Assembly (NCBI RefSeq): GCF_006443685.1 | Contig: NZ_VFYP01000005.1 | Span: 62,001 to 126,000, forward strand | Length of the DNA stretch: 64,000 nucleotides | Direction: 5' to 3' | From: Rhizobium glycinendophyticum | GTDB lineage: Bacteria; Pseudomonadota; Alphaproteobacteria; Rhizobiales; Rhizobiaceae | Shown here: in pieces, positions 17,454 to 24,263 of the stretch | Position numbering within the stretch: position 1 is the first letter of the stretch | Layout of the letters: each line of letters starts with the position of its first letter | Position numbers and translations under genes: made by a program | Notes under the pieces: model-generated | Databases searched by the model: none | What the model was told of the DNA's origin: nothing | What the model saw: the letters and a program-made list of their open reading frames with translations, nothing else

Positions 17454-18557
17454 GTGACGACATCGACATCAACCGGCACACAGACCACTCTCGGCTATTT
17501 CCGCTGGGCTTTCATCGTGACCATCATCGGCCTCATCCTCGGCGGCCTGCTCGGCTGGCAGATGACCGGAACGATCGGCGGCATGGCGACCGTGTTCTTC
17601 ATCTGCAGCGTGCTCGCGGTTCTGGAGATCTCACTGTCTTTCGACAATGCGATCGTCAATGCGAACAAGCTGAAGGACATGACCCCCGTATGGCAGCAAC
17701 GCTTCCTGACCTGGGGTATCATCATTGCCGTCTTCGGCATGCGTATCATCTTCCCGCTGCTGATCGTCGTGATCGCGGCAAAGATCGGCCCGATCGACGC
17801 CATCGTGCTCGCCGCCCGCGAACCGGCTGAATATGCGCGCATCATGAACGAGGCTCATCTGCCGATCGCCGCCTTTGGCGGCACTTTCCTGATGATGGTT
17901 GGACTGACCTATTTCTTCGACCATGAGAAAGACGTCCACTGGATCGAAATTCTCGAGAAGAACATGGCCCGCTCGGCCTCGATCAAGGGCATCGAGATCG
18001 CGGTCGTCCTGTTGCTCATTCTGCTCTTCTCCAACCTTCTCGAAGGTGAGGAGGCGACGACCTTCGTCTATTCGGCAATCTATGGTCTTGTGACCTTCCT
18101 GGCGGTTGAAGTGCTGGGCGGCCTGCTGGACGCCTCGCAGAAGACCATGAGCGAAGCGGCCAAAGGGGGTCTCGGCGCCTTCATCTATCTGGAAGTGCTG
18201 GATGCCAGTTTCTCCTTCGATGGCGTCATCGGGGCTTTTGCCTTGACCCAGAACCTCTTCGTCATCGCCATCGGTCTCGGCATCGGCGCCATGTATGTGC
18301 GCTCCATGACCATCATGCTGGTCGAAAAGGGCACGCTCGCCGAATACCGCTATCTCGAACACGGCGCCTTCTACGCCATCCTGATCCTTTCGGTGATTAT
18401 GTATGTCCAGACGCTGGTACACATTCCGGAAGTCATCACCGGGCTCGGCGGTGCGACCCTCATCGGCATCTCGCTCTGGTCGTCGATCCGGTACAACAGG
18501 CGGGAACGCGAGGAAGAAGAACGCGCCGCTCGCGAAAGCGTGGCAGAGAACATCTGA
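17454..18557 (+). CDS. DUF475/TerC-like integral membrane protein
   Basis: A 367-residue polytopic membrane protein. The GTG start at 17454 is set by GGAGG seven bases upstream. It shows about nine hydrophobic segments and the two acidic motifs of the TerC superfamily: SLSFDNAIVNANKLKDM near residue 60 and DASFSFDGVIGAFALTQ near 255. These aspartates are thought to bind divalent metals (manganese or calcium export in characterised relatives). The C-terminus is a charged cytoplasmic tail (REREEEERAARE). Tellurite resistance should not be assumed. A strong hairpin follows the stop. Confidence 0.85.
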   Translation: MTTSTSTGTQTTLGYFRWAFIVTIIGLILGGLLGWQMTGTIGGMATVFFICSVLAVLEISLSFDNAIVNANKLKDMTPVWQQRFLTWGIIIAVFGMRIIFPLLIVVIAAKIGPIDAIVLAAREPAEYARIMNEAHLPIAAFGGTFLMMVGLTYFFDHEKDVHWIEILEKNMARSASIKGIEIAVVLLLILLFSNLLEGEEATTFVYSAIYGLVTFLAVEVLGGLLDASQKTMSEAAKGGLGAFIYLEVLDASFSFDGVIGAFALTQNLFVIAIGLGIGAMYVRSMTIMLVEKGTLAEYRYLEHGAFYAILILSVIMYVQTLVHIPEVITGLGGATLIGISLWSSIRYNRREREEEERAARESVAENI

Positions 18558-18571
18558 TCTCGTCCTTCAGC

Positions 18572-18611
18572 AACGACAAAGGCCGACGGGAAACCGTCGG
18601 CCTTTGTCGTT
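18572..18611 (+). terminator. Strong intrinsic terminator after the TerC-family gene
   Basis: A perfect 18-base stem (AACGACAAAGGCCGACGG and complement) closed by a GAAA tetraloop, followed by TTTTAG. It begins 15 bases past the stop. The opposite strand would serve the convergent small gene. Confidence 0.85.
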
Positions 18612-18631
18612 TTAGCTCTCATAATATGCCG

Positions 18632-18814
18632 TCAGTCTGGACCGACATCAGCATCTTGCGACCCGGTCTTCGGCAGCGATCCTGCACCCGGCGTCTTCAT
18701 CTGATCCTGCAGTTCCGGCTTGTCGTGCGGGCCAGCCGCCGGCAGATCTTTCGCCGAAGAGCCTTTTTGGTCCGCCACGGCCTTATCGTGCTGAGACGTG
18801 CTTGTGGTGTTCAT
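18632..18814 (-). CDS. Very short hydrophilic protein, likely stress-induced
   Basis: A 60-residue protein beginning MNTTSTSQHDKAV, rich in Asp, Lys, Gly, Pro and Ser, with no hydrophobic core; predicted disordered. GGAGG sits six bases before the ATG, which supports real translation and rules out the longer frame upstream. On the minus strand at 18865-18840 a GGAAC-N17-TGTTT sequence resembles a general-stress promoter. No family recognised. It may protect proteins or membranes during stress, but this is inference from composition and context. Confidence 0.6.
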   Translation of the reverse strand: MNTTSTSQHDKAVADQKGSSAKDLPAAGPHDKPELQDQMKTPGAGSLPKTGSQDADVGPD

Positions 18815-18839
18815 CGATACCTCCATTTCTGTCGTTGGA

Positions 18840-18865
18840 AACAGACGTAAGGCGGAAAGGGTTCC
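18840..18865 (-). promoter_or_regulatory. Candidate EcfG-type promoter, leftward
   Basis: Read on the minus strand: GGAAC (18865-18861), 17 bases, TGTTT. One base departs from GGAAC-N17-CGTT. It lies 26 bases upstream of the ATG at 18814. Confidence 0.45.
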
Positions 18866-18883
18866 GCCCAGGAGATCTTTTCG

Positions 18884-18908
18884 GGAACCGCCAGCCATGG
18901 TGCGTGTT
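18884..18908 (+). promoter_or_regulatory. Candidate EcfG-type promoter, rightward
   Basis: GGAAC at 18884-18888, 16 bases, TGTT at 18905-18908. It is back to back with the leftward copy and upstream of the small acidic gene at 18944. The spacer is one base short and the -10 has one mismatch. Confidence 0.35.
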
Positions 18909-18943
18909 GGGTTGCCATGATGACCGATGCGAGGAGAGAGATC

Positions 18944-19099
18944 ATGATCATCGAAAACCACCGCCTGCAGCCGGACCCGCCCGAGGGTGATCGCAAGACG
19001 ATCGACCGCGAACTGGAGCGCCAGGATGACGAATTCGAAGACGAGGCCGAACCGAGCGAACAGGGGGTTGAGCTCGACCCGAAGAGGCGCATCGACTGA
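18944..19099 (+). CDS. Very short acidic protein of unknown function
   Basis: A 51-residue protein, MIIENHRLQPDPPEGDRK at the start, then a run of alternating acidic and basic residues (ELERQDDEFEDEAEPSEQ). No membrane segment or cysteine. GAGGAGAGAG directly upstream is a strong ribosome site, which sets the start at 18944. It is the first of four short genes read in the same direction with small gaps. Confidence 0.55.
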   Translation: MIIENHRLQPDPPEGDRKTIDRELERQDDEFEDEAEPSEQGVELDPKRRID

Positions 19100-19135
19100 C
19101 GCGAACCTTTGCATTCCTGAGACAAGGAGCACGCC

Positions 19136-19318
19136 ATGAACAGCAGACTTCCACCCGTTCCCGAGGAAAACCGCAGCCAAAAGGGCAGCGGTGATACCGG
19201 CGCAGAACGGCAGCCCGACAACCAGCACTTCAACCCTGAAAAAGATCCCGACAAACTGGGTCAGCAAGGCAACAGCAAGCTGAACACCACGCATCAGGGA
19301 TACCAGCAGGACCGCTAG
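19136..19318 (+). CDS. Very short Gln/Asn-rich hydrophilic protein
   Basis: A 60-residue protein with strong hydrophilic bias: Asn, Gln, Asp, Lys, Gly and Pro dominate (for example KDPDKLGQQGNSKLN). AAGGAG lies seven bases before the ATG. It has no predicted fold. The composition resembles hydrophilin-like desiccation proteins, a resemblance of composition only. Confidence 0.55.
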   Translation: MNSRLPPVPEENRSQKGSGDTGAERQPDNQHFNPEKDPDKLGQQGNSKLNTTHQGYQQDR

Positions 19319-19327
19319 GAGGCCGAC

Positions 19328-19516
19328 ATGTCTACTTCAACGAAGAGCCCTGAGACCATCCGCCAGGGCGGGCCGGGCGCATCACACGAGAATGCCAAGG
19401 CACCGAAGCAGGTGGAGAAGCCGCCGGCAAAATCAGATGCCAAGACGAAAAGCGACGTATCTGGCGGGGGCGGCGAAAGGGACCGTCACCATACCCATGA
19501 TGCGCAGCGAAAGTGA
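19328..19516 (+). CDS. Very short Lys/Gly-rich hydrophilic protein
   Basis: A 62-residue protein beginning MSTSTKSPETIRQGGPGASH and ending with a His- and Gly-rich tail (SGGGGERDRHHTHDAQRK). TAGGAGG precedes the ATG. It starts 9 bases after the previous stop and is probably co-transcribed. Predicted disordered, function unknown. Confidence 0.55.
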   Translation: MSTSTKSPETIRQGGPGASHENAKAPKQVEKPPAKSDAKTKSDVSGGGGERDRHHTHDAQRK

Positions 19517-19520
19517 CACC

Positions 19521-19793
19521 ATGAACACCGCAAACCCGCAGTTGGAAGGCCTGTATCTCGCGCTATCGGCACTGGTCCGTCAAATGATCACCATAGGGGT
19601 CCTGTCGCAGGAGGACCTCGATACGGCCATGGCGCAGGCGCGAGAGCAGGCCGAGGCAGATTTCGAATCCTCACCTCTGCCCGATGCCAACAGGAAGGCC
19701 GTACTCTTCCCGATCGAGCTTCTTGCCCTTGCAGGAAAAGGTGAGGCCGAAACATTCCGGGCACTCGCCCGCCGCGTCGCCCTCGGCACCTGA
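19521..19793 (+). CDS. Small helical protein of unknown function
   Basis: A 90-residue protein. Residues 5-55 look amphipathic and helical (GLYLALSALVRQMITIGVLS then EDLDTAMAQAREQAEADF); the remainder is helical with LFPIELLALAGKGEAETF. It begins 4 bases after the preceding stop, so coupling is likely, although the ribosome site is weak (GCGAAAGTGACACC). No family recognised. Confidence 0.6.
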   Translation: MNTANPQLEGLYLALSALVRQMITIGVLSQEDLDTAMAQAREQAEADFESSPLPDANRKAVLFPIELLALAGKGEAETFRALARRVALGT

Positions 19794-19888
19794 ACTTCCT
19801 TCCGCAGAAGAGCTTGGCGGGCTTGCCTCGCCAGAAGCTGCACCTACATCGGGGAGAGTTAGGCTCTGCGCCAGGAGGTGAAAATCGG

Positions 19889-20512
19889 ATGAACGAGAGC
19901 GCGTCTCCCGAACCGGGTGAAGCTACCCAGCGAATGCGACGCCTCAGCGAGCATGCGACGGCGGCTGGCTCCGTGAGCTTCGACGAGTTGCTCTCCACGA
20001 TGGGCCGCGCCAGTATTGCCTTCGCAATCCTCATTCTCGCCCTTCCGGCACTCACACCGATACCGGGACCCTTCGGCTTTGTCTTCGGCAGCTGCCTTGC
20101 CGTGGTCTCGCTGCAGATCCTTGCAGGCTACAGCCGCATACGGCTCCCGTCCTTCCTTGGTCGACGTCGGGTTTCCGCAGAAACGATCGAGCTCATCTTC
20201 CGCTACACCGCTCCGCTCGTCACGCGCATTGAGGCATTCCTGAAGCGCAACCGCATGCGTCACCTCGCCGGACCACGTGCGCAGGCCCTCCTCGGACTTC
20301 CGGTCCTTCTCCTTGCCATTGCTGTTGCTTTGCCCATTCCCTTCGGCAACTTTCTGCCAGTCGGTGCGCTCGTCATGATCGCACTGGGGCTTATGGAGCG
20401 GGACGGCCTGGTGATCATGATGGGGCTCGGCCTCGGAGTGATCGCGCTTATAGCCTCCGCCGGCCTTGTCTTCGCTGCCATGCAGGGCGTGGGCTGGATA
20501 ATCGCGACGTAA
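19889..20512 (+). CDS. exoD: Exopolysaccharide synthesis protein ExoD
   Basis: A 207-residue inner-membrane protein of the ExoD family. After a short cytoplasmic lead (SVSFDELLSTMGRASIAFAILILALPALTPIPGPFG is the family signature) come four predicted membrane segments, with the FGNFLPVGALVMIALGLMERDG motif near residue 155. In Sinorhizobium meliloti exoD mutants are altered in exopolysaccharide and alkali tolerance. AGGAGGTG lies about 10 bases before the ATG. It is read in the same direction as the short polar genes. Confidence 0.88.
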   Translation: MNESASPEPGEATQRMRRLSEHATAAGSVSFDELLSTMGRASIAFAILILALPALTPIPGPFGFVFGSCLAVVSLQILAGYSRIRLPSFLGRRRVSAETIELIFRYTAPLVTRIEAFLKRNRMRHLAGPRAQALLGLPVLLLAIAVALPIPFGNFLPVGALVMIALGLMERDGLVIMMGLGLGVIALIASAGLVFAAMQGVGWIIAT

Positions 20513-20529
20513 AAAAATCGCTGGGTGAT

Positions 20530-20557
20530 GGAATAAACCTGCCGCTTGCTCCGTATA
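20530..20557 (+). promoter_or_regulatory. Candidate ECF sigma autoregulatory promoter
   Basis: GGAATAA at 20530-20536 and CGTATA at 20552-20557, spaced like the -35 and -10 elements of ECF-dependent promoters. Transcription would start at about 20563, essentially at the ATG of the sigma gene. Confidence 0.4.
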
Positions 20558-20563
20558 TGGAGC

Positions 20564-21109
20564 ATGACGACGAAAGCGAACCCGTTCAACGTAATTGGCC
20601 AACTCGCAGCTCTGCGACGCTACGCCCGGTCGCTCGTCCGCAATCCGGACGAGGCCGAGGATCTCGTTCATGACGCCCTCGTTCGTGCACTGGAACGCAA
20701 GTCTAGCTTCCGCAGCAGCGGCAGCCTGCTCAACTGGCTGATGTCGATCCTGCACAACACCCATATCGACAGGCTCCGCAGCCGTCGCGCAAGCGATCGT
20801 CGGCACGCCGCCGCCGCTGAACTGGTCGATCTCGTCGCTCCGCCCGATCAGGAGCATTCCGTTCGGCTCGCACAGGTACGCGACGCCTTCCTCGCTCTTC
20901 CAGAAGACCAGCGCGAGGCACTGCACCTCGTGGCGATCGAGGAGCTCTCCTATCAGGAAGCCGCCGATGTCCTGAACATCCCGGTGGGTACGCTGATGTC
21001 ACGCATCTCCCGAGCCCGGGCGCGGTTGCGCGCCATGGAGCAAGGCGATGGGGAAGTCACGGTGCCTCATCTCAAAATCGTTGGAGGATATCACGATGAC
21101 CAGCAATGA
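20564..21109 (+). CDS. ECF-family RNA polymerase sigma factor
   Basis: A 181-residue extracytoplasmic-function sigma factor. Region 2 is at residues 8-75 (LRRYARSLVRNPDEAEDLVHDALVRALE, then LLNWLMSILHNTHID) and region 4 at 110-165 (LPEDQREALHLVAIEELSYQEAADVLNIPVGTLMSRISRAR). The start at 20564 follows homolog length; a TTG at 20546 is the alternative. There is no well-spaced ribosome site for 20564, which fits a leaderless message from the promoter just upstream. Its last 14 bases overlap the anti-sigma gene, so the two are co-regulated. Confidence 0.88.
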   Translation: MTTKANPFNVIGQLAALRRYARSLVRNPDEAEDLVHDALVRALERKSSFRSSGSLLNWLMSILHNTHIDRLRSRRASDRRHAAAAELVDLVAPPDQEHSVRLAQVRDAFLALPEDQREALHLVAIEELSYQEAADVLNIPVGTLMSRISRARARLRAMEQGDGEVTVPHLKIVGGYHDDQQ

Positions 21110-21869
21110 TCCCGTGATCGAAACGGACCTGCATGCCTATGTCGACGATCAGCTGGACGTGGCGCGGCGGATCGAGGTTGAGGCCTATCTCTCGGAAAAC
21201 CCTGTCGTCGCTGCCAAGGTTATGGCTGATCTGCGGGTGAGAGATGAACTGAGGCTGGCACTGGCCGGGATGCCGGTGACGGCGCGGCACGAGACGCGGG
21301 ATGTCGCCAGACGGCTCGAGAGCGCACTGAACGGCCGAAGCAGCCTCGAATTCATCCGCCGGGCGGCCGCGATCCTGCTTCTGGTCGGCGCCGGTTGGGC
21401 AGCCCACGGCTGGATTGCGCCGGGCGGTGTCGGCGAGGTGGTGGCGTCCGTACCTCCACCGCAATTCGTCGAGGAAGCGATCCGCGCGCACCAGACGGCG
21501 GAATTGCGCGGACAGATCCCGTCTCAGGCCGACAGCCGGATCTTCAACGCTGCGGAGATCCGTTCTGCGACCGCGATCGTGCTGCCCGAGATGCCGCAGG
21601 CCTGGGCCATCCGCGACGCCCAGATCTTCCCCTCGGCCTATGGCCCGAGCGTGGAGCTCGAGGTCGAACCGGAAACAGGAAAGCGGCTATCGCTCTTTGC
21701 CGTTCGCCCCGGAAGCTTTTCGGTGCAGCAGGTCCTGGTAAAGCAGGACGGTGATACGCAGGCGGCCTACTGGCAGATCGGCGAGGTCGCCTATGCGCTG
21801 ATCTCAGAGACATCCAATCCGGACAGGCTGGCCGAACAGGCGCGCCAGCTCGCCCGTACCCTTTACTGA
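21096..21869 (+). CDS. Membrane-anchored anti-sigma factor
   Basis: A 257-residue single-pass membrane protein. Residues 1-80 form the cytoplasmic sigma-binding domain (ETDLHAYVDDQLDVARRIEVEAYL), lacking the H-x3-C-x2-C zinc motif of ZAS proteins. One membrane helix spans about residues 90-107 (AAAILLLVGAGWAAHGW), followed by a periplasmic domain of about 150 residues. GGAGG eight bases upstream sets the start, inside the sigma gene. It is expected to hold the partner sigma at the membrane until an envelope signal. Confidence 0.82.
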   Translation: MTSNDPVIETDLHAYVDDQLDVARRIEVEAYLSENPVVAAKVMADLRVRDELRLALAGMPVTARHETRDVARRLESALNGRSSLEFIRRAAAILLLVGAGWAAHGWIAPGGVGEVVASVPPPQFVEEAIRAHQTAELRGQIPSQADSRIFNAAEIRSATAIVLPEMPQAWAIRDAQIFPSAYGPSVELEVEPETGKRLSLFAVRPGSFSVQQVLVKQDGDTQAAYWQIGEVAYALISETSNPDRLAEQARQLARTLY

Positions 21870-21891
21870 TCCAACCAAGGAGGAAACATCC

Positions 21892-22611
21892 ATGGATCCC
21901 ATCCAGAACCGCTTCGGTTACGGGGCTCAGGCCCAATCCGCAGCGCTGTTTGACGAAGGCCTGCGCCAGCACATGCTGCGCGTCTACAACTATATGGGCC
22001 TAGGCCTTGTGATCACCGGCATCGTCGCCTTCGTGGTCAGCCAGACGCCGGCACTGTACGTGCCGATCTTCCAGACCCCGCTGAAATGGGTCGTGATGCT
22101 GGCGCCGCTCGCCTTCGTCTTCTTCTTCTCGTTCCGCATCCAGACCATGTCGGCTTCGACCGCACAGATCGCCTTCTGGGCCTTCTGCGCCGTGATGGGT
22201 CTCTCGCTCGCCTCGGTCTTCCTGGTCTTTACCGGGACCTCGATCGCGCGCACCTTCTTCATCACGGCCACCATGTTCGGTGCGATGAGCCTCTACGGCT
22301 ACACCACCAAGCGTGACCTATCGAAGTTCGGCTCCTTCCTGATGATGGGTCTGATCGGCGTGGTCATCGCCTCGGTCGTCAACATCTTCATGGGCTCCAG
22401 CGCCCTGCAGTTCGCCATCTCGGTCATCGGCGTCTTCGTCTTCGTTGGCCTGACCGCCTGGGACACGCAGAACATCAAGGAGCAGTATGCCGAGAACATG
22501 GATCAGGAAAGCCAGCAGAAGCTCGCCGTCTTCGGCGCCCTCTCGCTCTACCTGAACTTCGTCAACCTGTTCCAGCTGCTGCTCAGCCTCACCGGCCAGC
22601 GCGAAGAATAA
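21892..22611 (+). CDS. Bax inhibitor-1/YccA family membrane protein
   Basis: A 239-residue polytopic protein with seven hydrophobic segments. Recognisable family features are the N-terminal GLRQHMLRVYNYMGLGLVITG, GYTTKRDLSKFGSFLMMGLIG and the C-terminal GLTAWDTQNIKEQY signature, whose aspartates form the pH-sensitive calcium-leak site in characterised members. AAGGAGG is nine bases before the ATG. It lies 22 bases after the anti-sigma gene and may share its transcript. Confidence 0.9.
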   Translation: MDPIQNRFGYGAQAQSAALFDEGLRQHMLRVYNYMGLGLVITGIVAFVVSQTPALYVPIFQTPLKWVVMLAPLAFVFFFSFRIQTMSASTAQIAFWAFCAVMGLSLASVFLVFTGTSIARTFFITATMFGAMSLYGYTTKRDLSKFGSFLMMGLIGVVIASVVNIFMGSSALQFAISVIGVFVFVGLTAWDTQNIKEQYAENMDQESQQKLAVFGALSLYLNFVNLFQLLLSLTGQREE

Positions 22612-22643
22612 TATAGAAACGCGTCGGGAGAACGCTTCAACAA

Positions 22644-22673
22644 GAAACGCCCGGGTTTTTGCCCGGGCGTTTC
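22644..22673. terminator. Hairpin between convergent genes
   Basis: A perfect 12-base stem GAAACGCCCGGG / CCCGGGCGTTTC with a TTTTTG loop, placed between the Bax-inhibitor gene and the rhaI stop. It could end transcription from both sides; there is no long T-tract. Confidence 0.6.
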
Positions 22674-22696
22674 GTATTGAGGTTGGAAGTATTTCT

Positions 22697-23989
22697 TCAG
22701 ACGATGCCGCCCGAACCGCCCTTGACCGCAGGCCGCTCAGCCGAAACCTTGGCGCGGTATCCGCTGACACGGTAGGTCGCGACCGGATCGATGGCGCCGC
22801 CGGCGCGACGGCGTGCTTCCGCCAGGATCGGCTCGACATCCGTACGATAGGCGCGCTTCAGGGTCTCCGTCGCCATCAGCGCATCATTGCCGTCCTGATA
22901 ACCGGCAAGGGCTGCACGATCGACCAGCAGCGCCTGGGCATAGGCGCGGCGGATCTCGTTGGCACTGGAGATCAGGCTCTCGATCGGATCCGTCACATTG
23001 TGGCTCTGGTCGATCATATGCGCCGGATGGAAGCCCGTAACCCCACGATATTCGGCATCAACCAGTTCATTGAAGACCAGGAAAAGGCGATAGGGCTCGA
23101 TGGAACCGGCATCCAGGTCATCGTCGCCATACTTGCTGTCGTTGAAATGGAAGCCGCCGAGCTTGCCGAACTGGATCAGGCGGGCGACGATCATCTCGAT
23201 ATTCGTGTTCGGCGCGTGGTGCCCGAGGTCGACGAGGCACTGCGCCTTGGGACCGAGCGTCTGCGCGATCAGAAAATTCGTGCCCCAGTCCTGGACGACG
23301 GTCGAATAAAAGGCCGGCTCGTACATCTTATGCTCGGAGAACAGACGCCAGTCCTCCGGAAGCGCCTTGTAGATTTCGGCCATGGCGGCGAGATAACGTT
23401 CGAAGCTCTTGGTGAAATTGGTCTGGCCGGGGAAGTTCGAGCCATCACCGACCCAGACTGTCAGGGCCTTCGAGCCGAGTGCAGCACCAAGCTCGATACA
23501 TTCGATATTGTGCTCGACGGCCTGTGCCCGCGTCGCCGCATCGACATGGCTGAGCGAGCCGAACTTGTACGAATGGGCCTGATCGGCGCCATCCGAGAAC
23601 GTATTGGAGTTCATCGCGTCGAAGCCGAGACCGAGCGTTTCAGCCTTCGCCTTGAGTTCCTTCGGATCGGCCTTGTCCCAAGGGATATGCAGCGACACGG
23701 TCGGCGTCGCGCGCGTCAACTGTTGGATCACACCGCAGTCATCGAGCTTGTCGAAGATGTGGCGCGGCTCGCCCTGCCCTGGAAAACGGGCAAAACGGGT
23801 GCCGCCAGTGCCGACACCCCAGGACGGAACAGCGACGAAAAACTCCGACACCTTGTCGGTGATCGCGCCGATGTCGACGCCGCCTCGGGCGAGCTTTTCG
23901 CCAAGCGCTCTATAATCGGCATCGAGAGCCGCTGCGCGCCGGTCGTTATCGGCAGCGACGATATCGGCTGCAATCCTGAAATCACTCAT
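22697..23989 (-). CDS. rhaI: L-rhamnose isomerase, rhizobial type
   Basis: A 430-residue isomerase converting L-rhamnose to L-rhamnulose. It belongs to the Rhizobium/Pseudomonas-type TIM-barrel family related to xylose isomerase. Metal and substrate motifs are visible: FSEHKMYEPAFYST, VDLGHHAPNTNIE and GGFHFNDSKYGDDDLDAGS. The start at 23989 follows GGAGG with good spacing. It lies downstream of the aldolase/dehydrogenase gene on the same strand but is separated from it by an antisense Pmp3 gene. Confidence 0.93.
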   Translation of the reverse strand: MSDFRIAADIVAADNDRRAAALDADYRALGEKLARGGVDIGAITDKVSEFFVAVPSWGVGTGGTRFARFPGQGEPRHIFDKLDDCGVIQQLTRATPTVSLHIPWDKADPKELKAKAETLGLGFDAMNSNTFSDGADQAHSYKFGSLSHVDAATRAQAVEHNIECIELGAALGSKALTVWVGDGSNFPGQTNFTKSFERYLAAMAEIYKALPEDWRLFSEHKMYEPAFYSTVVQDWGTNFLIAQTLGPKAQCLVDLGHHAPNTNIEMIVARLIQFGKLGGFHFNDSKYGDDDLDAGSIEPYRLFLVFNELVDAEYRGVTGFHPAHMIDQSHNVTDPIESLISSANEIRRAYAQALLVDRAALAGYQDGNDALMATETLKRAYRTDVEPILAEARRRAGGAIDPVATYRVSGYRAKVSAERPAVKGGSGGIV

Positions 23990-24065
23990 GTTTTCCTCCA
24001 CATCGCGCGAACGATTTTGTTCCAAGCGCGTTTATCTGCAACATCCCCTGACAACCGGAGCCACC

Positions 24066-24224
24066 ATGGACGTACTTCGCATTCTGATTGCCATTCTCCT
24101 GCCGCCGCTCGGAGTTTTCCTCCAGGTCGGCATCGGCCTGCACTTCTGGCTCAATATCCTACTGACCCTTTTCGGCTACATCCCCGGCATCATTCACGCC
24201 ATCTGGGTGATCCTCCGCAAGTAG
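24066..24224 (+). CDS. YqaE/Pmp3 family small membrane protein
   Basis: A 52-residue protein with two membrane helices. It is a typical Pmp3 sequence: AILLPPLGVFLQVGIGLHFWLN then ILLTLFGYIPGIIHAIWVI. Family members affect membrane potential and salt or cold tolerance in yeast and plants; the bacterial role is poorly defined. GGAG seven bases upstream sets the start. It is encoded on the plus strand in the gap between rhaD and rhaI, so any rhaDI transcript runs antisense across it. Confidence 0.85.
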   Translation: MDVLRILIAILLPPLGVFLQVGIGLHFWLNILLTLFGYIPGIIHAIWVILRK

Positions 24225-24263
24225 GATTCCGCTGTGGCATTCGCGCCGCAGCGGCTTGGGAGA

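Noticed and set aside
19859..20926. 355-codon minus-strand open frame across exoD and the ECF sigma gene
   Set aside because: Shadow frame of two well-supported genes; the translated composition matches no family.
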